A DNA stretch of 35,310 bases from Henriciella aquimarina. Its GTDB lineage: Bacteria > Pseudomonadota > Alphaproteobacteria > Caulobacterales > Hyphomonadaceae. A program made the position numbers and the translations under genes. The stretch lies in the NCBI RefSeq assembly GCF_002088975.1, contig NZ_NCST01000047.1, positions 1 to 35,310 of the forward strand, read 5' to 3'. Numbering within the stretch: position 1 is the stretch's first letter; the number at the start of each line of letters is the position of its first letter. Positions 8,396 through 15,745 of this stretch are shown in pieces. A model generated the notes under the pieces. It saw only the letters and a program-made list of their open reading frames with translations, was not told the origin of the DNA and did no database searches.

Positions 8396-9582
8396 GCAAA
8401 CCTCCTGAGAATGGCGATGCTGCCGTCGCCTAGGTCGCCCCAACCGGTCACGAGGCCGGTCTGGGCTCCCGGCACCTGGCGCTCGCCGCAGTCGTGACGA
8501 AGCTGACGCACTGCCTCGACCACGTGGTTGAGGCCCCAGACATGCGCCTCACTGAGCAAGCCGCCATGGGTGTTGATCGGAAAGCGGCCACCCAGCTCAA
8601 TCTGGCCGTTGGCGACGAATTCGGCCTGTCCGCCTGGTTCGCAATACCCCATCGCTTCCAGTTGCAGCAAGACGACATAGGTAAAGCAATCGTAGATCTG
8701 CAGGAAATCCATGTCCTCGCGCTTGACGCCAGCCATATCGAAAGCGCGCGGGGCGGCATAGCTAAGGCCGATCTTGAAGGGATCGGGCCGCGACGGGATG
8801 TCGTCGGCGGGATAGGGGTGGCCTTCCGCGGCACCGGCGATGCTGACGGGCACATGGGGCATATCCCTGGCCCGATCCATTCGCGATATGACAACCGCGC
8901 AGGCCCCATCGGTTTCAAGGCAGCAATCGTAAAGGCGGAAGGGCTCGGATATCCAGCGCGCTGAATGATAGGTTTCCGCGTCGAGTGCGCGCCCATAGGT
9001 AAAGGCGCGCGGATTCAACTGCGCGTGACGACGGCAGGCCAGCGCGACGGCCGCCATCGCATCCGCACCCACGCCGTAAAGTTTCGAGTGGCGGGTCGCC
9101 AGCCAAGCATACATCTGCACCGGCAGGAACACACCATAGGGGATGTAATAGCCCTGGATGGTATTGGTCAGCGTGTTCATGTTCATCGCCCGAGTGGGCG
9201 GGGCACCCGGCTTGGACCTGAGGGCGGAATAGCCGTTCCAACCGAGCGTGACCAACACGTGATCGCAAAGCCCGCTGGCAATCGCCATCGCAGCGTTCTG
9301 CAGCGCCGTCGTCGGGCTGGCGCCACCCATGTGAACGGTGGCCGCATAACGCAGCACATCAATGCCGAGATTGGCGGCCATTTCCTCCGAGGTCGTATAA
9401 ATCGGCGGCGGCACCATGCCGTCGATATCGGAAGGTTTCAGGCCGGCATCCGCGATGGCGCGGCGCGAGGCTTCCAGCATCATGTCCACTGCAGTCCGTT
9501 CGGTGCCCTTCACGAATACGGTTTCGCCCACACCCGTTATGGCGGCCTTGTCGGCAAAGGATAAGGTCTGTGAAGCGCTCAT
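8392..9582 (-). CDS. Thiolase-fold protein without catalytic Cys, probable Ltp2-like aldolase
   Basis: A 396-residue protein of the SCP2-thiolase/lipid-transfer superfamily. The nucleophile position, normally a Cys in CAS, reads MGGAS (85-89), so the Cys is replaced by Gly. The second Cys near the C-terminus is also missing ([14 protein letters not shown]). The histidine motif is kept ([14 protein letters not shown], His347), and a tyrosine is present in QIYDCF (Tyr297). Loss of both cysteines with a coupled DUF35 protein is the hallmark of retro-aldolases such as Ltp2, which cleave beta-hydroxyacyl-CoA side chains instead of performing thiolysis. The substrate is unknown. The gene is 24 bases downstream of the flavoprotein gene. 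Confidence 0.87.
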   Translation of the reverse strand: MSASQTLSFADKAAITGVGETVFVKGTERTAVDMMLEASRRAIADAGLKPSDIDGMVPPPIYTTSEEMAANLGIDVLRYAATVHMGGASPTTALQNAAMAIASGLCDHVLVTLGWNGYSALRSKPGAPPTRAMNMNTLTNTIQGYYIPYGVFLPVQMYAWLATRHSKLYGVGADAMAAVALACRRHAQLNPRAFTYGRALDAETYHSARWISEPFRLYDCCLETDGACAVVISRMDRARDMPHVPVSIAGAAEGHPYPADDIPSRPDPFKIGLSYAAPRAFDMAGVKREDMDFLQIYDCFTYVVLLQLEAMGYCEPGGQAEFVANGQIELGGRFPINTHGGLLSEAHVWGLNHVVEAVRQLRHDCGERQVPGAQTGLVTGWGDLGDGSIAILRRFA

Positions 9583-9606
9583 ACCGCGTCCCCGTCTTGC
9601 CGGAAT

Positions 9607-10749
9607 TCAGGAATAGAATCTGGCATCAGCCAGCGCCCTTTCGGCCCCGTCGACAAGATCGCGCATGACCTCTGCCGCTGGACGGATCGAATGGATCAGA
9701 CCGATTCCCTGCCCCGCGAAGCCGGGCATGATATCCTTGCGCTGAGCCTTGATGCCCGAAGCCATGACCGGCCCTGAAATCATCGACTGGTAAGGCATGG
9801 GAAGCGGTTCCTTGCCCGCCGCAACCCAGGCATCGGCCCATTTGTTGCGGATCATGCGCGCGGGCTTGCCGGTCATCGAGCGGCTGACGATGGTATCTGC
9901 ATCGCCGCTTTCGGTGATTGCTTCCTTCTGGAACCGTTCGATGCCGGCTTCTTCGGTTGCCAGGAACGCCGTGCCGACCCACGCGCCCACAGCGCCCAGT
10001 ATCATCGCCGCAGCGACTCCGCGGCCATCGGAAATTCCACCCGCTCCGATCACCGGAACCCGGTCCCCCACCGCATCGACCACTTGCGGAATCAGCGAGA
10101 AGGTTCCGATCGGGGAGTTGTGTCCGCCGCCATCGTGACCTTGCGCAACAATCATGTCGATACCGGAATCGACCACCTGTTGGGCATGTTTGACCTTGCC
10201 GATCACCGCCATGACCTTGGTGCCATTCGAATGAAGGCGGTCCATCCACGGTCCGGGATTGCCGAGGCCGGCGGCATAGACTGGCACCTTTTCCTCGATT
10301 ACAACTTCCATCTGCGCCTCGAAAAACTCCCGCGAGAACAGCTGCGGCCCGCCCTTGCCCATTTCCGGCGCGCCAGCCGCGCGCATGGCCATTGCGGCAT
10401 CCACTTCGGGCAGATCCTCGCGTTCCATGAAATCGCGGGTGAACTGCTGGTATTCGCCAAGCAATGCCATCGGGTTTTCGGGCACGGCGCCGCTTTGCGG
10501 GGCCGAACCGCGCCTGACGGAGGCAGGCAGAAGGGTATCGACCCCAAACGGTTTGTCGGTCAGCTCGCGGGTCTGGCGGATCCAGCTACGCAACTGGTCC
10601 GGCGAGCAGGCCGCAGCGCCAAGAACGCCAAGCCCCCCCGCATTAGATACTGCAGCCGCGAGCGCGGGGATACTGGCCCCGCCCATCCCGGCCAGAAGGA
10701 TCGGGTACTCGATCCCGAGAATTTCGCAAATGTGGCTCTTGAGTGCCAT
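9607..10749 (-). CDS. Nitronate monooxygenase / 2-nitropropane dioxygenase-like flavoprotein
   Basis: The start is ATG 10749 (MALKSHICEILGIEYPILLA), with GGAGAAGG upstream, giving 380 residues. The fold is a TIM-barrel FMN enzyme: GMGG (21-24), GHDGGGH (204-210) and GAGGISDGRG (235-244) are the usual FMN-phosphate contacts of this family. Members include nitronate monooxygenases, FabK-type enoyl reductases and the IpdC-like flavoprotein of steroid CD-ring degradation. In a CoA-ester catabolic operon a double-bond redox role is more likely than nitroalkane oxidation, but this is inference. It is the first catabolic gene after the regulator, 45 bases downstream. Confidence 0.85.
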   Translation of the reverse strand: MALKSHICEILGIEYPILLAGMGGASIPALAAAVSNAGGLGVLGAAACSPDQLRSWIRQTRELTDKPFGVDTLLPASVRRGSAPQSGAVPENPMALLGEYQQFTRDFMEREDLPEVDAAMAMRAAGAPEMGKGGPQLFSREFFEAQMEVVIEEKVPVYAAGLGNPGPWMDRLHSNGTKVMAVIGKVKHAQQVVDSGIDMIVAQGHDGGGHNSPIGTFSLIPQVVDAVGDRVPVIGAGGISDGRGVAAAMILGAVGAWVGTAFLATEEAGIERFQKEAITESGDADTIVSRSMTGKPARMIRNKWADAWVAAGKEPLPMPYQSMISGPVMASGIKAQRKDIMPGFAGQGIGLIHSIRPAAEVMRDLVDGAERALADARFYS

Positions 10750-10794
10750 CGTGTTACCTTCTCCAAATTGCGCCATCCACGGGCGCCTGTTATT

Positions 10795-11535
10795 TTACGT
10801 CTGCCCCCACTTGACCTTCTGGGACACAAGCTCAGGGCGTCTTTCTGCGAGATAGGAGGCGGAGCCCGCCACGAGACGAGCCATCGACTGCCGCGCTCCT
10901 TCGGCATCGCCCTTGCGCACAGCTTCAAGGACGCGGCGCAAGAAGCGCAACTGGACCGCACGCTCTTGCGCCGAATACCCCAGCGAGAGCGAAAATTCGC
11001 GGGTAAGCATGTGCAACGCGGAAGTCAGAAGGCCGAAAAGCGGATTGCCGCTGGCCCAGCCGAGCATATCGTGAAAACGGCGATTCAGTTCCTCGAACTG
11101 GCTGCTGGCTTCGTTGCGCTCCAGCTCTTTGAGGCAATCGGCAAGTGCGCTCAGATCACCCGTGGTCGCGCGCTGGGCGGCATAGGCTGCAACATTCGGA
11201 GCTATGGCTTCGCGCAGTTCGAGCAGGCCCCTGAGGTCTGCTTCCATGAATTGCAGGATGAGAGAAAGATTATTCGCAAAATCACCGGTCTGCGGGCGGG
11301 CGACCACCGGGCCGCCACTACGGCCCAGTTGAAGATGGATTACGCCCTGAAGCTCAAGGAAGCGGAGCGCTTCGCGCAAAGTCGCTCGAGCGACATCGTA
11401 TCGCGCAAGCATTTCGTCCTCGCGCGCCAACCTGTCGCCCGCAACATGCGCCCCGGCTTCGATATCGCGTACGATGTCATGCGCAAGCGTGAGCGCGCGC
11501 TTGGCTTTCCTGGAATCATCGACCTTCGGTTGCAT
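10795..11535 (-). CDS. GntR-family (FCD/FadR subfamily) transcriptional regulator
   Basis: A 246-residue regulator. An N-terminal winged helix-turn-helix (MLARYDVARATLREALRFLE) is followed by an all-helical FCD ligand domain (LLELREAIAPNVAAYAAQRA, then a conserved ELNRRFHDML metal-site helix). FCD regulators usually sense acids or acyl-CoAs. It is encoded head of the minus-strand catabolic operon and divergent from the CYP153 gene. Two 24-bp palindromes in the shared intergenic region are its likely operators, each overlapping a -10 element, which suggests repression of both arms and of itself. ATG 11535 has GAGGAG twelve bases upstream. Confidence 0.92.
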   Translation of the reverse strand: MQPKVDDSRKAKRALTLAHDIVRDIEAGAHVAGDRLAREDEMLARYDVARATLREALRFLELQGVIHLQLGRSGGPVVARPQTGDFANNLSLILQFMEADLRGLLELREAIAPNVAAYAAQRATTGDLSALADCLKELERNEASSQFEELNRRFHDMLGWASGNPLFGLLTSALHMLTREFSLSLGYSAQERAVQLRFLRRVLEAVRKGDAEGARQSMARLVAGSASYLAERRPELVSQKVKWGQT

Positions 11536-11554
11536 CTCCGGGAATCGCTCCTCT

Positions 11555-11578
11555 GATAAATCCTTATAAGGGTTTATC
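11555..11578. promoter_or_regulatory. Operator-like palindrome over the GntR-arm promoter
   Basis: A 24-bp palindrome with half-sites GATAAATCCTTA and TAAGGGTTTATC; 22 of 24 positions are symmetric. Its centre contains CTTATA, which on the minus strand is TATAAG (11568-11563). This lies 18 bases from TAGACA (11592-11587), forming a plausible sigma70 promoter for the GntR gene. A bound dimer would cover the -10 region, as expected for autorepression. Confidence 0.7.
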
Positions 11579-11592
11579 GGCGGATATGTCTA
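11563..11592 (-). promoter_or_regulatory. Predicted sigma70 promoter of the GntR/catabolic operon
   Basis: On the minus strand TAGACA (11592-11587) and TATAAG (11568-11563) are separated by 18 bases. The start would be near 11556, about 20 bases before the regulator's ATG. It mirrors the divergent promoter on the other strand. Confidence 0.5.
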
Positions 11593-11616
11593 GAGTTTTC
11601 CTAAACAGTTCACAGT

Positions 11617-11646
11617 TTGACCGAATCTTGCAATAATCCTTATAAG
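11617..11646 (+). promoter_or_regulatory. Predicted sigma70 promoter of the CYP153 operon
   Basis: TTGACC and TATAAG are separated by 18 bases, placing transcription start near 11653 and leaving a leader of about 70 bases before ATG 11726. The -10 hexamer lies inside an operator-like palindrome. Confidence 0.55.
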
Positions 11647-11654
11647 CTTTATTG
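11631..11654. promoter_or_regulatory. Operator-like palindrome over the CYP153-arm promoter
   Basis: A second 24-bp palindrome, half-sites CAATAATCCTTA and TAAGCTTTATTG, 20 of 24 positions symmetric. It shares the core ATCCTTATAAG with the first copy, whose centre is 76 bases away. The core TATAAG (11641-11646) is 18 bases downstream of TTGACC (11617-11622), forming a sigma70-like promoter for the plus-strand arm. Repression by the adjacent GntR protein is inferred. Confidence 0.68.
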
Positions 11655-11725
11655 ACCACGGCCTGCAAATTCCCTAACTATCCGCAAACGAGGTGAGTCT
11701 GCTTGCTGGGTATGGAGGACAAGAC

Positions 11726-12988
11726 ATGAGCATCGACACGATGGAGCTGGATACTGCCGAAAAAATCGCGGCCATGCCGATCGACGAAATCGATGTCTCT
11801 CGGCCGAGCCTTTTTCAGCAGGACACGATCGGCCTGTTCTTCGACCGGCTGCGCAAGGAGGAGCCAGTCCATTACTGCCGTGAAAGCCATGTCGGACCCT
11901 TCTGGTCGATCACCAAATTCGACGACATCATGGCCGTCGATACCAACCACAAAGTCTTTTCATCGGAGGCAAAGCTCGGCGGTATCGCCATCCAGGACAT
12001 GCATAGTGTGGAAGGTGCGCTCGAACTTGAAATGTTCATCGCCATGGATCCTCCAAAGCACGACCAGCAACGCAAGGCCGTCACCCCCGCTGTGGCACCG
12101 TCCAACTTGCTGTTGCTCGAACCGACAATCCGCGAACGAGCGTGTCAGATTCTCGATGATCTACCGATCGGCGAGGAATTTGATTGGGTTGACAAGGTCT
12201 CGATCGAATTGACCACGATGACCCTTGCCACCCTGTTCGATTTTCCGTGGGAAGAACGCCGCAAGCTCACCCGCTGGTCTGATGTCACAACCGCTGCTCC
12301 TGAAACCGGCATCGTCGCATCGTACGAAGCGAGGCGCGAAGAGCTCATCGAGTGCGCGATGTATTTCAAGGGCCTGTGGGATCAGCGCGTCAATGAGCCG
12401 CCGAGGAACGACCTGATTTCCATGATGGCGCATGCCCCGGCGACAAAGGATATGCCTTTCCTCGAATTTCTGGGTAACCTCCTGCTGCTGATCGTGGGCG
12501 GCAACGACACCACGCGCAATTCAATCAGCGGCGGTGTGCTCGCCCTCAATCAGAACCCCGACGAATATCGCAAACTGAATGACGACCCATCGTTGATCAC
12601 CAGCATGGTGCCGGAAATCATCCGCTGGCAGACGCCGCTGACTCACATGCGCCGCACCGCGCTTCAGGAATGGGAGATCGGCGGCAAACAGATCAAGAAG
12701 GGCGACAAGGTCGTGATGTGGTACCTGTCGGGCAACCGCGACGACACGGTTATCGACCAGGCCGACCGGTTCATCATTGACCGCAAGAATCCGCGCCATC
12801 ACCTGTCATTCGGCTATGGCATCCATCGCTGCATGGGCAACAGGCTGGCAGAACTGCAGTTGCGGATCATCTGGGAAGAGATTCACAAGCGCTTCGCCAA
12901 GGTCGAAGTGACCGGCCAACCCGAGCGCCTGTATTCAACCCTTGTGCGTGGGATCACCAAGCTGCCGGTGCGGCTGCACGCCCGCTGA
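11726..12988 (+). CDS. cyp153: Cytochrome P450 of the CYP153 (alkane/alicyclic hydroxylase) family
   Basis: The start is ATG 11726, preceded by GGAGGAC; the product is 420 residues with no membrane segment. The CYP153 character is clear in HYCRESHVGPFWSITKF, MAVDTNHKVFSSE, MFIAMDPPKHDQQRKAV and RKLTRWSDV. The I-helix oxygen-binding stretch is GGNDTT (258-263), the ExxR pair is Glu297/Arg300, and the heme ligand is Cys369 in FGYGIHRC. CYP153 enzymes are soluble class I P450s that hydroxylate terminal methyls of medium-chain alkanes and also alicyclic or terpene substrates. The ferredoxin gene follows; no ferredoxin reductase gene is present in the window. It is the first gene of the plus-strand arm. 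Confidence 0.95.
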   Translation: MSIDTMELDTAEKIAAMPIDEIDVSRPSLFQQDTIGLFFDRLRKEEPVHYCRESHVGPFWSITKFDDIMAVDTNHKVFSSEAKLGGIAIQDMHSVEGALELEMFIAMDPPKHDQQRKAVTPAVAPSNLLLLEPTIRERACQILDDLPIGEEFDWVDKVSIELTTMTLATLFDFPWEERRKLTRWSDVTTAAPETGIVASYEARREELIECAMYFKGLWDQRVNEPPRNDLISMMAHAPATKDMPFLEFLGNLLLLIVGGNDTTRNSISGGVLALNQNPDEYRKLNDDPSLITSMVPEIIRWQTPLTHMRRTALQEWEIGGKQIKKGDKVVMWYLSGNRDDTVIDQADRFIIDRKNPRHHLSFGYGIHRCMGNRLAELQLRIIWEEIHKRFAKVEVTGQPERLYSTLVRGITKLPVRLHAR

Positions 12989-13014
12989 TTTACCAAAGCA
13001 GAAATACGGAGTTT

Positions 13015-13344
13015 ATGATGGTCAAAGTGACGTTCGTATCCAGCGATGGAACGCGGCGGGAAGTCGAAATTGCTGAGGGCGAAACAGCGCGCGAAGCGGC
13101 GCTTTTCAACGGCGTGCCGGGCATCGACGGCGATTGCGGCGGGGCCTGCGCCTGTGCGACCTGTCATGTCCATGTCGACCCGACCTGGATCGACAAGGTG
13201 GGTCGTCTGAAGGAAGGCGAAGCGGAGGCCGAACTCCTGCAATTTGCAGAAGGGGCCAGCGAATACAGTCGCCTCGCCTGCCAGATACCCATGGAAGCTG
13301 CGATGGAAGGTTTGGTTTTGCACGTTCCTGCGCAGCAGTACTGA
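13015..13344 (+). CDS. [2Fe-2S] ferredoxin, P450 electron donor
   Basis: A 109-residue adrenodoxin/putidaredoxin-type ferredoxin. The cluster ligands Cys41, Cys47, Cys50 and Cys89 form the C-x5-C-x2-C...C pattern (CGGACACATCHVHVD and LACQIP). Cys45 is an extra cysteine inside the cluster loop, where relatives usually have Ser or Ala. It should pass electrons from an NADH-dependent reductase to the CYP153 enzyme encoded 26 bases upstream. Either ATG 13015 or ATG 13018 could be used; GGAG lies just upstream. Confidence 0.95.
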   Translation: MMVKVTFVSSDGTRREVEIAEGETAREAALFNGVPGIDGDCGGACACATCHVHVDPTWIDKVGRLKEGEAEAELLQFAEGASEYSRLACQIPMEAAMEGLVLHVPAQQY

Positions 13345-13411
13345 CCAGCCAGAGCGCGGCCTTGTCGTCCGAGTGGGGTGCCACGAATTTGATTTTTGAA
13401 CGGAGGTTTCC

Positions 13412-14623
13412 GTGCCAACACAACTAGAATCCGATGTCCAGACGAGCGAAGACGCGTTTCGCACCGAAGTGCGGCAATTCCTCGCCACCAATTTCCCTGA
13501 CGAACTCAAGGGCACGGGCAATATGATGGCCGGGCTCGACGGTCCGACCGACGAGAACCCTGTCCAGAAGAAATGGCGAGAAGCCGTGGGCGGGCGTGGT
13601 TGGGGCACGCCAACCTGGCCCAAGGAATATGGCGGGGGCGGACTGACCAAAGGCCAGGCCAGGATCATCGAGCATGAGTTCGCCAAGGTCGGCGCCTACA
13701 ATCCGATCGGCGGAATGGGTGTGATGATGTTCGGCCCGACCTTGCTCGAATACGGCGACGAAAGGCAGAAGCTGGAGCATATCCCGCCAATCTGCCGTGG
13801 CGAAATTCGCTGGTGCCAGGGCTACTCGGAGCCGAATGCCGGATCAGACCTCGCAAACCTGCAGACCTTCGCGGTCGACAAGGGCGATCACTACCTCATT
13901 AACGGCCAGAAGACCTGGACCAGCGGTGGCCAGTGGGCTGACAAGTGCTTTGCCATCGTCCGCACCGACCGGTCAGACAAACACAAAGGTATCAGCTTCA
14001 TGCTGATCGACATGGACGCACCCGGCGTTGAAGTCCGCCCGATCACAATGATCAGCGGAACCAGCCCGTTCTGCGAGACCTTCTTCACCGATGTGAAGGT
14101 GCCGAAGGAAAATCTCGTGGGCAAGGAAGGCCAGGGCTGGACTATCGGCAAGCGCCTGCTTCAGCACGAGCGCACGAACATTTCGGGCGGAGGGCGCCTC
14201 GCCGGCATGATGGGCCAGAGCCTTGGCGATATCGCCAAGAAATACTGCGAAACCGGCGGTGATGGCGCGCTCGTCAACAAGGTCCTGCGCGACAAGATCG
14301 CCGATCTTGAAATCCGCTGGAACAGCTTCCTGCTCACCGCGCGTCGTGCGGTCGAGGAAAGCAAAGCGCAAGGCGGCGTTTCAGAGATCAGTTCGGTTCT
14401 GAAAAAGGTCGGCACCAAGTTGGCCCAGGACCGCAGCGAGTTGCTGATCGAAATCCGCGGCTTTCAGGGCCTCGGCTGGGAAGGCGACGAGTTTGGCAAT
14501 GACGAACTTGAGGATGTGCGCGGCTGGCTCTTCGGCAAGGCAGCGACGATCTATGGCGGTTCGACCGAAGTCCAGAACAACATCATTGCCAAGCGGGTGC
14601 TTGGCATGCTCGACCACCAGTAA
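13412..14623 (+). CDS. Acyl-CoA dehydrogenase, large subunit type (second pair)
   Basis: The start is GTG 13412, with GGAGG five bases upstream; the product is 403 residues. The family signature GYSEPNAGSDLA (137-148) and NGQKTWTSGGQWADKCF are followed by the C-terminal FAD signature YGGSTEVQNNIIAKRVLGM. It is 67 bases after the ferredoxin gene and 18 bases before a smaller dehydrogenase gene, so it is probably the alpha partner of a second heteromeric dehydrogenase. Likely role: desaturation of the acyl-CoA formed after P450 oxidation and CoA activation. Its regulation with the P450 is inferred from tandem arrangement. Confidence 0.92.
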   Translation: MPTQLESDVQTSEDAFRTEVRQFLATNFPDELKGTGNMMAGLDGPTDENPVQKKWREAVGGRGWGTPTWPKEYGGGGLTKGQARIIEHEFAKVGAYNPIGGMGVMMFGPTLLEYGDERQKLEHIPPICRGEIRWCQGYSEPNAGSDLANLQTFAVDKGDHYLINGQKTWTSGGQWADKCFAIVRTDRSDKHKGISFMLIDMDAPGVEVRPITMISGTSPFCETFFTDVKVPKENLVGKEGQGWTIGKRLLQHERTNISGGGRLAGMMGQSLGDIAKKYCETGGDGALVNKVLRDKIADLEIRWNSFLLTARRAVEESKAQGGVSEISSVLKKVGTKLAQDRSELLIEIRGFQGLGWEGDEFGNDELEDVRGWLFGKAATIYGGSTEVQNNIIAKRVLGMLDHQ

Positions 14624-14641
14624 GCGAGGGTAGCAAGGACA

Positions 14642-15712
14642 ATGGCAGTTCTCAGCGAAGAACAGGAAATGCTGCGCAACATGGCGCGCGACTGGGCGAC
14701 CAAGGAAAGCCCGGTATCCGAGTTCCGCAAAGTCCGCGCAGCAGGCCAACCGCAGGCCTACAACGCTGACGCCTATGCCGCGATGGCCGAAATGGGCTGG
14801 GTCGGGATCATCATTCCCGAGGCCCATGGTGGATCAGATTTCGGTTTCTTGTCGGCCGGCCTCGTGATCGAGGAACTCGGCAAAACGCTGACCGCAAGTC
14901 CGCTGGTGGCCACAACCATCGCGGCGAGCGCAATCCTGCTCGGCGGAAGCGACGCGCAGAAGGCCAAATGGCTTCCCAGGCTCGCCAGCGGCGAAACCGT
15001 GGCAACGCTGGCTGTCGATGAAGGAGCGCATTGCGATCCCTCCGCAATCGAGACCAGCGTTTCGGGCGGCAAGCTGACCGGCAAAAAGGCATTCGTGCAC
15101 GAGGCGCATGGCGCCAGCCTCTTCGTGGTCGCAGCCAAGGACGGCCTATACCTGGTCGAAAAGGGCGATGGCGTTTCACTGACCACGCGCAAGCTCACCG
15201 ATCAGCGCAGCCACGCCGATATCCAATTCGCTGGCGCTGCCGCCGAGAAGCTCGAGGGCGGAGGCGACAGTCTGCTTGGCGACGTGCTCGACCGGGCGCG
15301 CGTGCTTTCCGCTGCCGAAATGCTCGGCATGGCGCAAGCTGTGTTCGACACGACCCTCGACTATCTGAAGCAGCGTGTGCAGTTCAATCAGGTGCTTGCT
15401 ACTTTCCAGGCGCTGCAACATCGCATGGCGGATCTGTTCGCCGACCTCACGCAGATGCGCTCCGCGGTCGAGGCGGGTTTACAGGCAGTCGACAGCGGTT
15501 TCGGAGTCGCGCGTGCAGCGACCATCGCCAAGGCCGAGGCAAATCGCGTACTGCACGCGATCAGCAATCAGGGTATCCAGCTGCATGGCGGCATCGGGAT
15601 GACCGACGAATTCAATGTCGGCTTCTACCTCAAGCGTGCTCGCGTGCTCGAGGCGAGTTGGGGGTCGTCAAGCTACCTCAGGGACCGTTTTGCACGATTG
15701 TCCGGTTACTGA
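14642..15712 (+). CDS. Acyl-CoA dehydrogenase, small subunit type (second pair)
   Basis: A 356-residue acyl-CoA dehydrogenase. It starts MAVLSEEQEMLRNMARDWAT, has the PEAHGGSDFGF turn, QRVQFNQVLATFQALQHRMADL and LHGGIGMTDEFNVGFYLKRA. Like the shorter dehydrogenase of the minus-strand arm, it lacks the GYSEP signature in the middle domain, fitting a beta subunit of an alpha2beta2 enzyme with the gene 18 bases upstream. AAGGA precedes the ATG. It is the last gene of the plus-strand arm; only 33 bases separate its stop from the convergent Nudix gene, and no clear terminator is seen there. Confidence 0.91.
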   Translation: MAVLSEEQEMLRNMARDWATKESPVSEFRKVRAAGQPQAYNADAYAAMAEMGWVGIIIPEAHGGSDFGFLSAGLVIEELGKTLTASPLVATTIAASAILLGGSDAQKAKWLPRLASGETVATLAVDEGAHCDPSAIETSVSGGKLTGKKAFVHEAHGASLFVVAAKDGLYLVEKGDGVSLTTRKLTDQRSHADIQFAGAAAEKLEGGGDSLLGDVLDRARVLSAAEMLGMAQAVFDTTLDYLKQRVQFNQVLATFQALQHRMADLFADLTQMRSAVEAGLQAVDSGFGVARAATIAKAEANRVLHAISNQGIQLHGGIGMTDEFNVGFYLKRARVLEASWGSSSYLRDRFARLSGY

Positions 15713-15745
15713 CGACGAAGGTTTCTCGCCACTCGCAGCTTGCCG

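Noticed and set aside
6694..8433. A 579-codon open frame on the plus strand
   Set aside because: It is wholly antisense to the acyl-CoA dehydrogenase and DUF35 genes, has Arg/His-rich low-complexity content and matches no family.
10084..11556. A 490-codon open frame on the plus strand
   Set aside because: It is antisense to the flavoprotein and GntR genes. The high-GC codon pattern of the real genes creates it.
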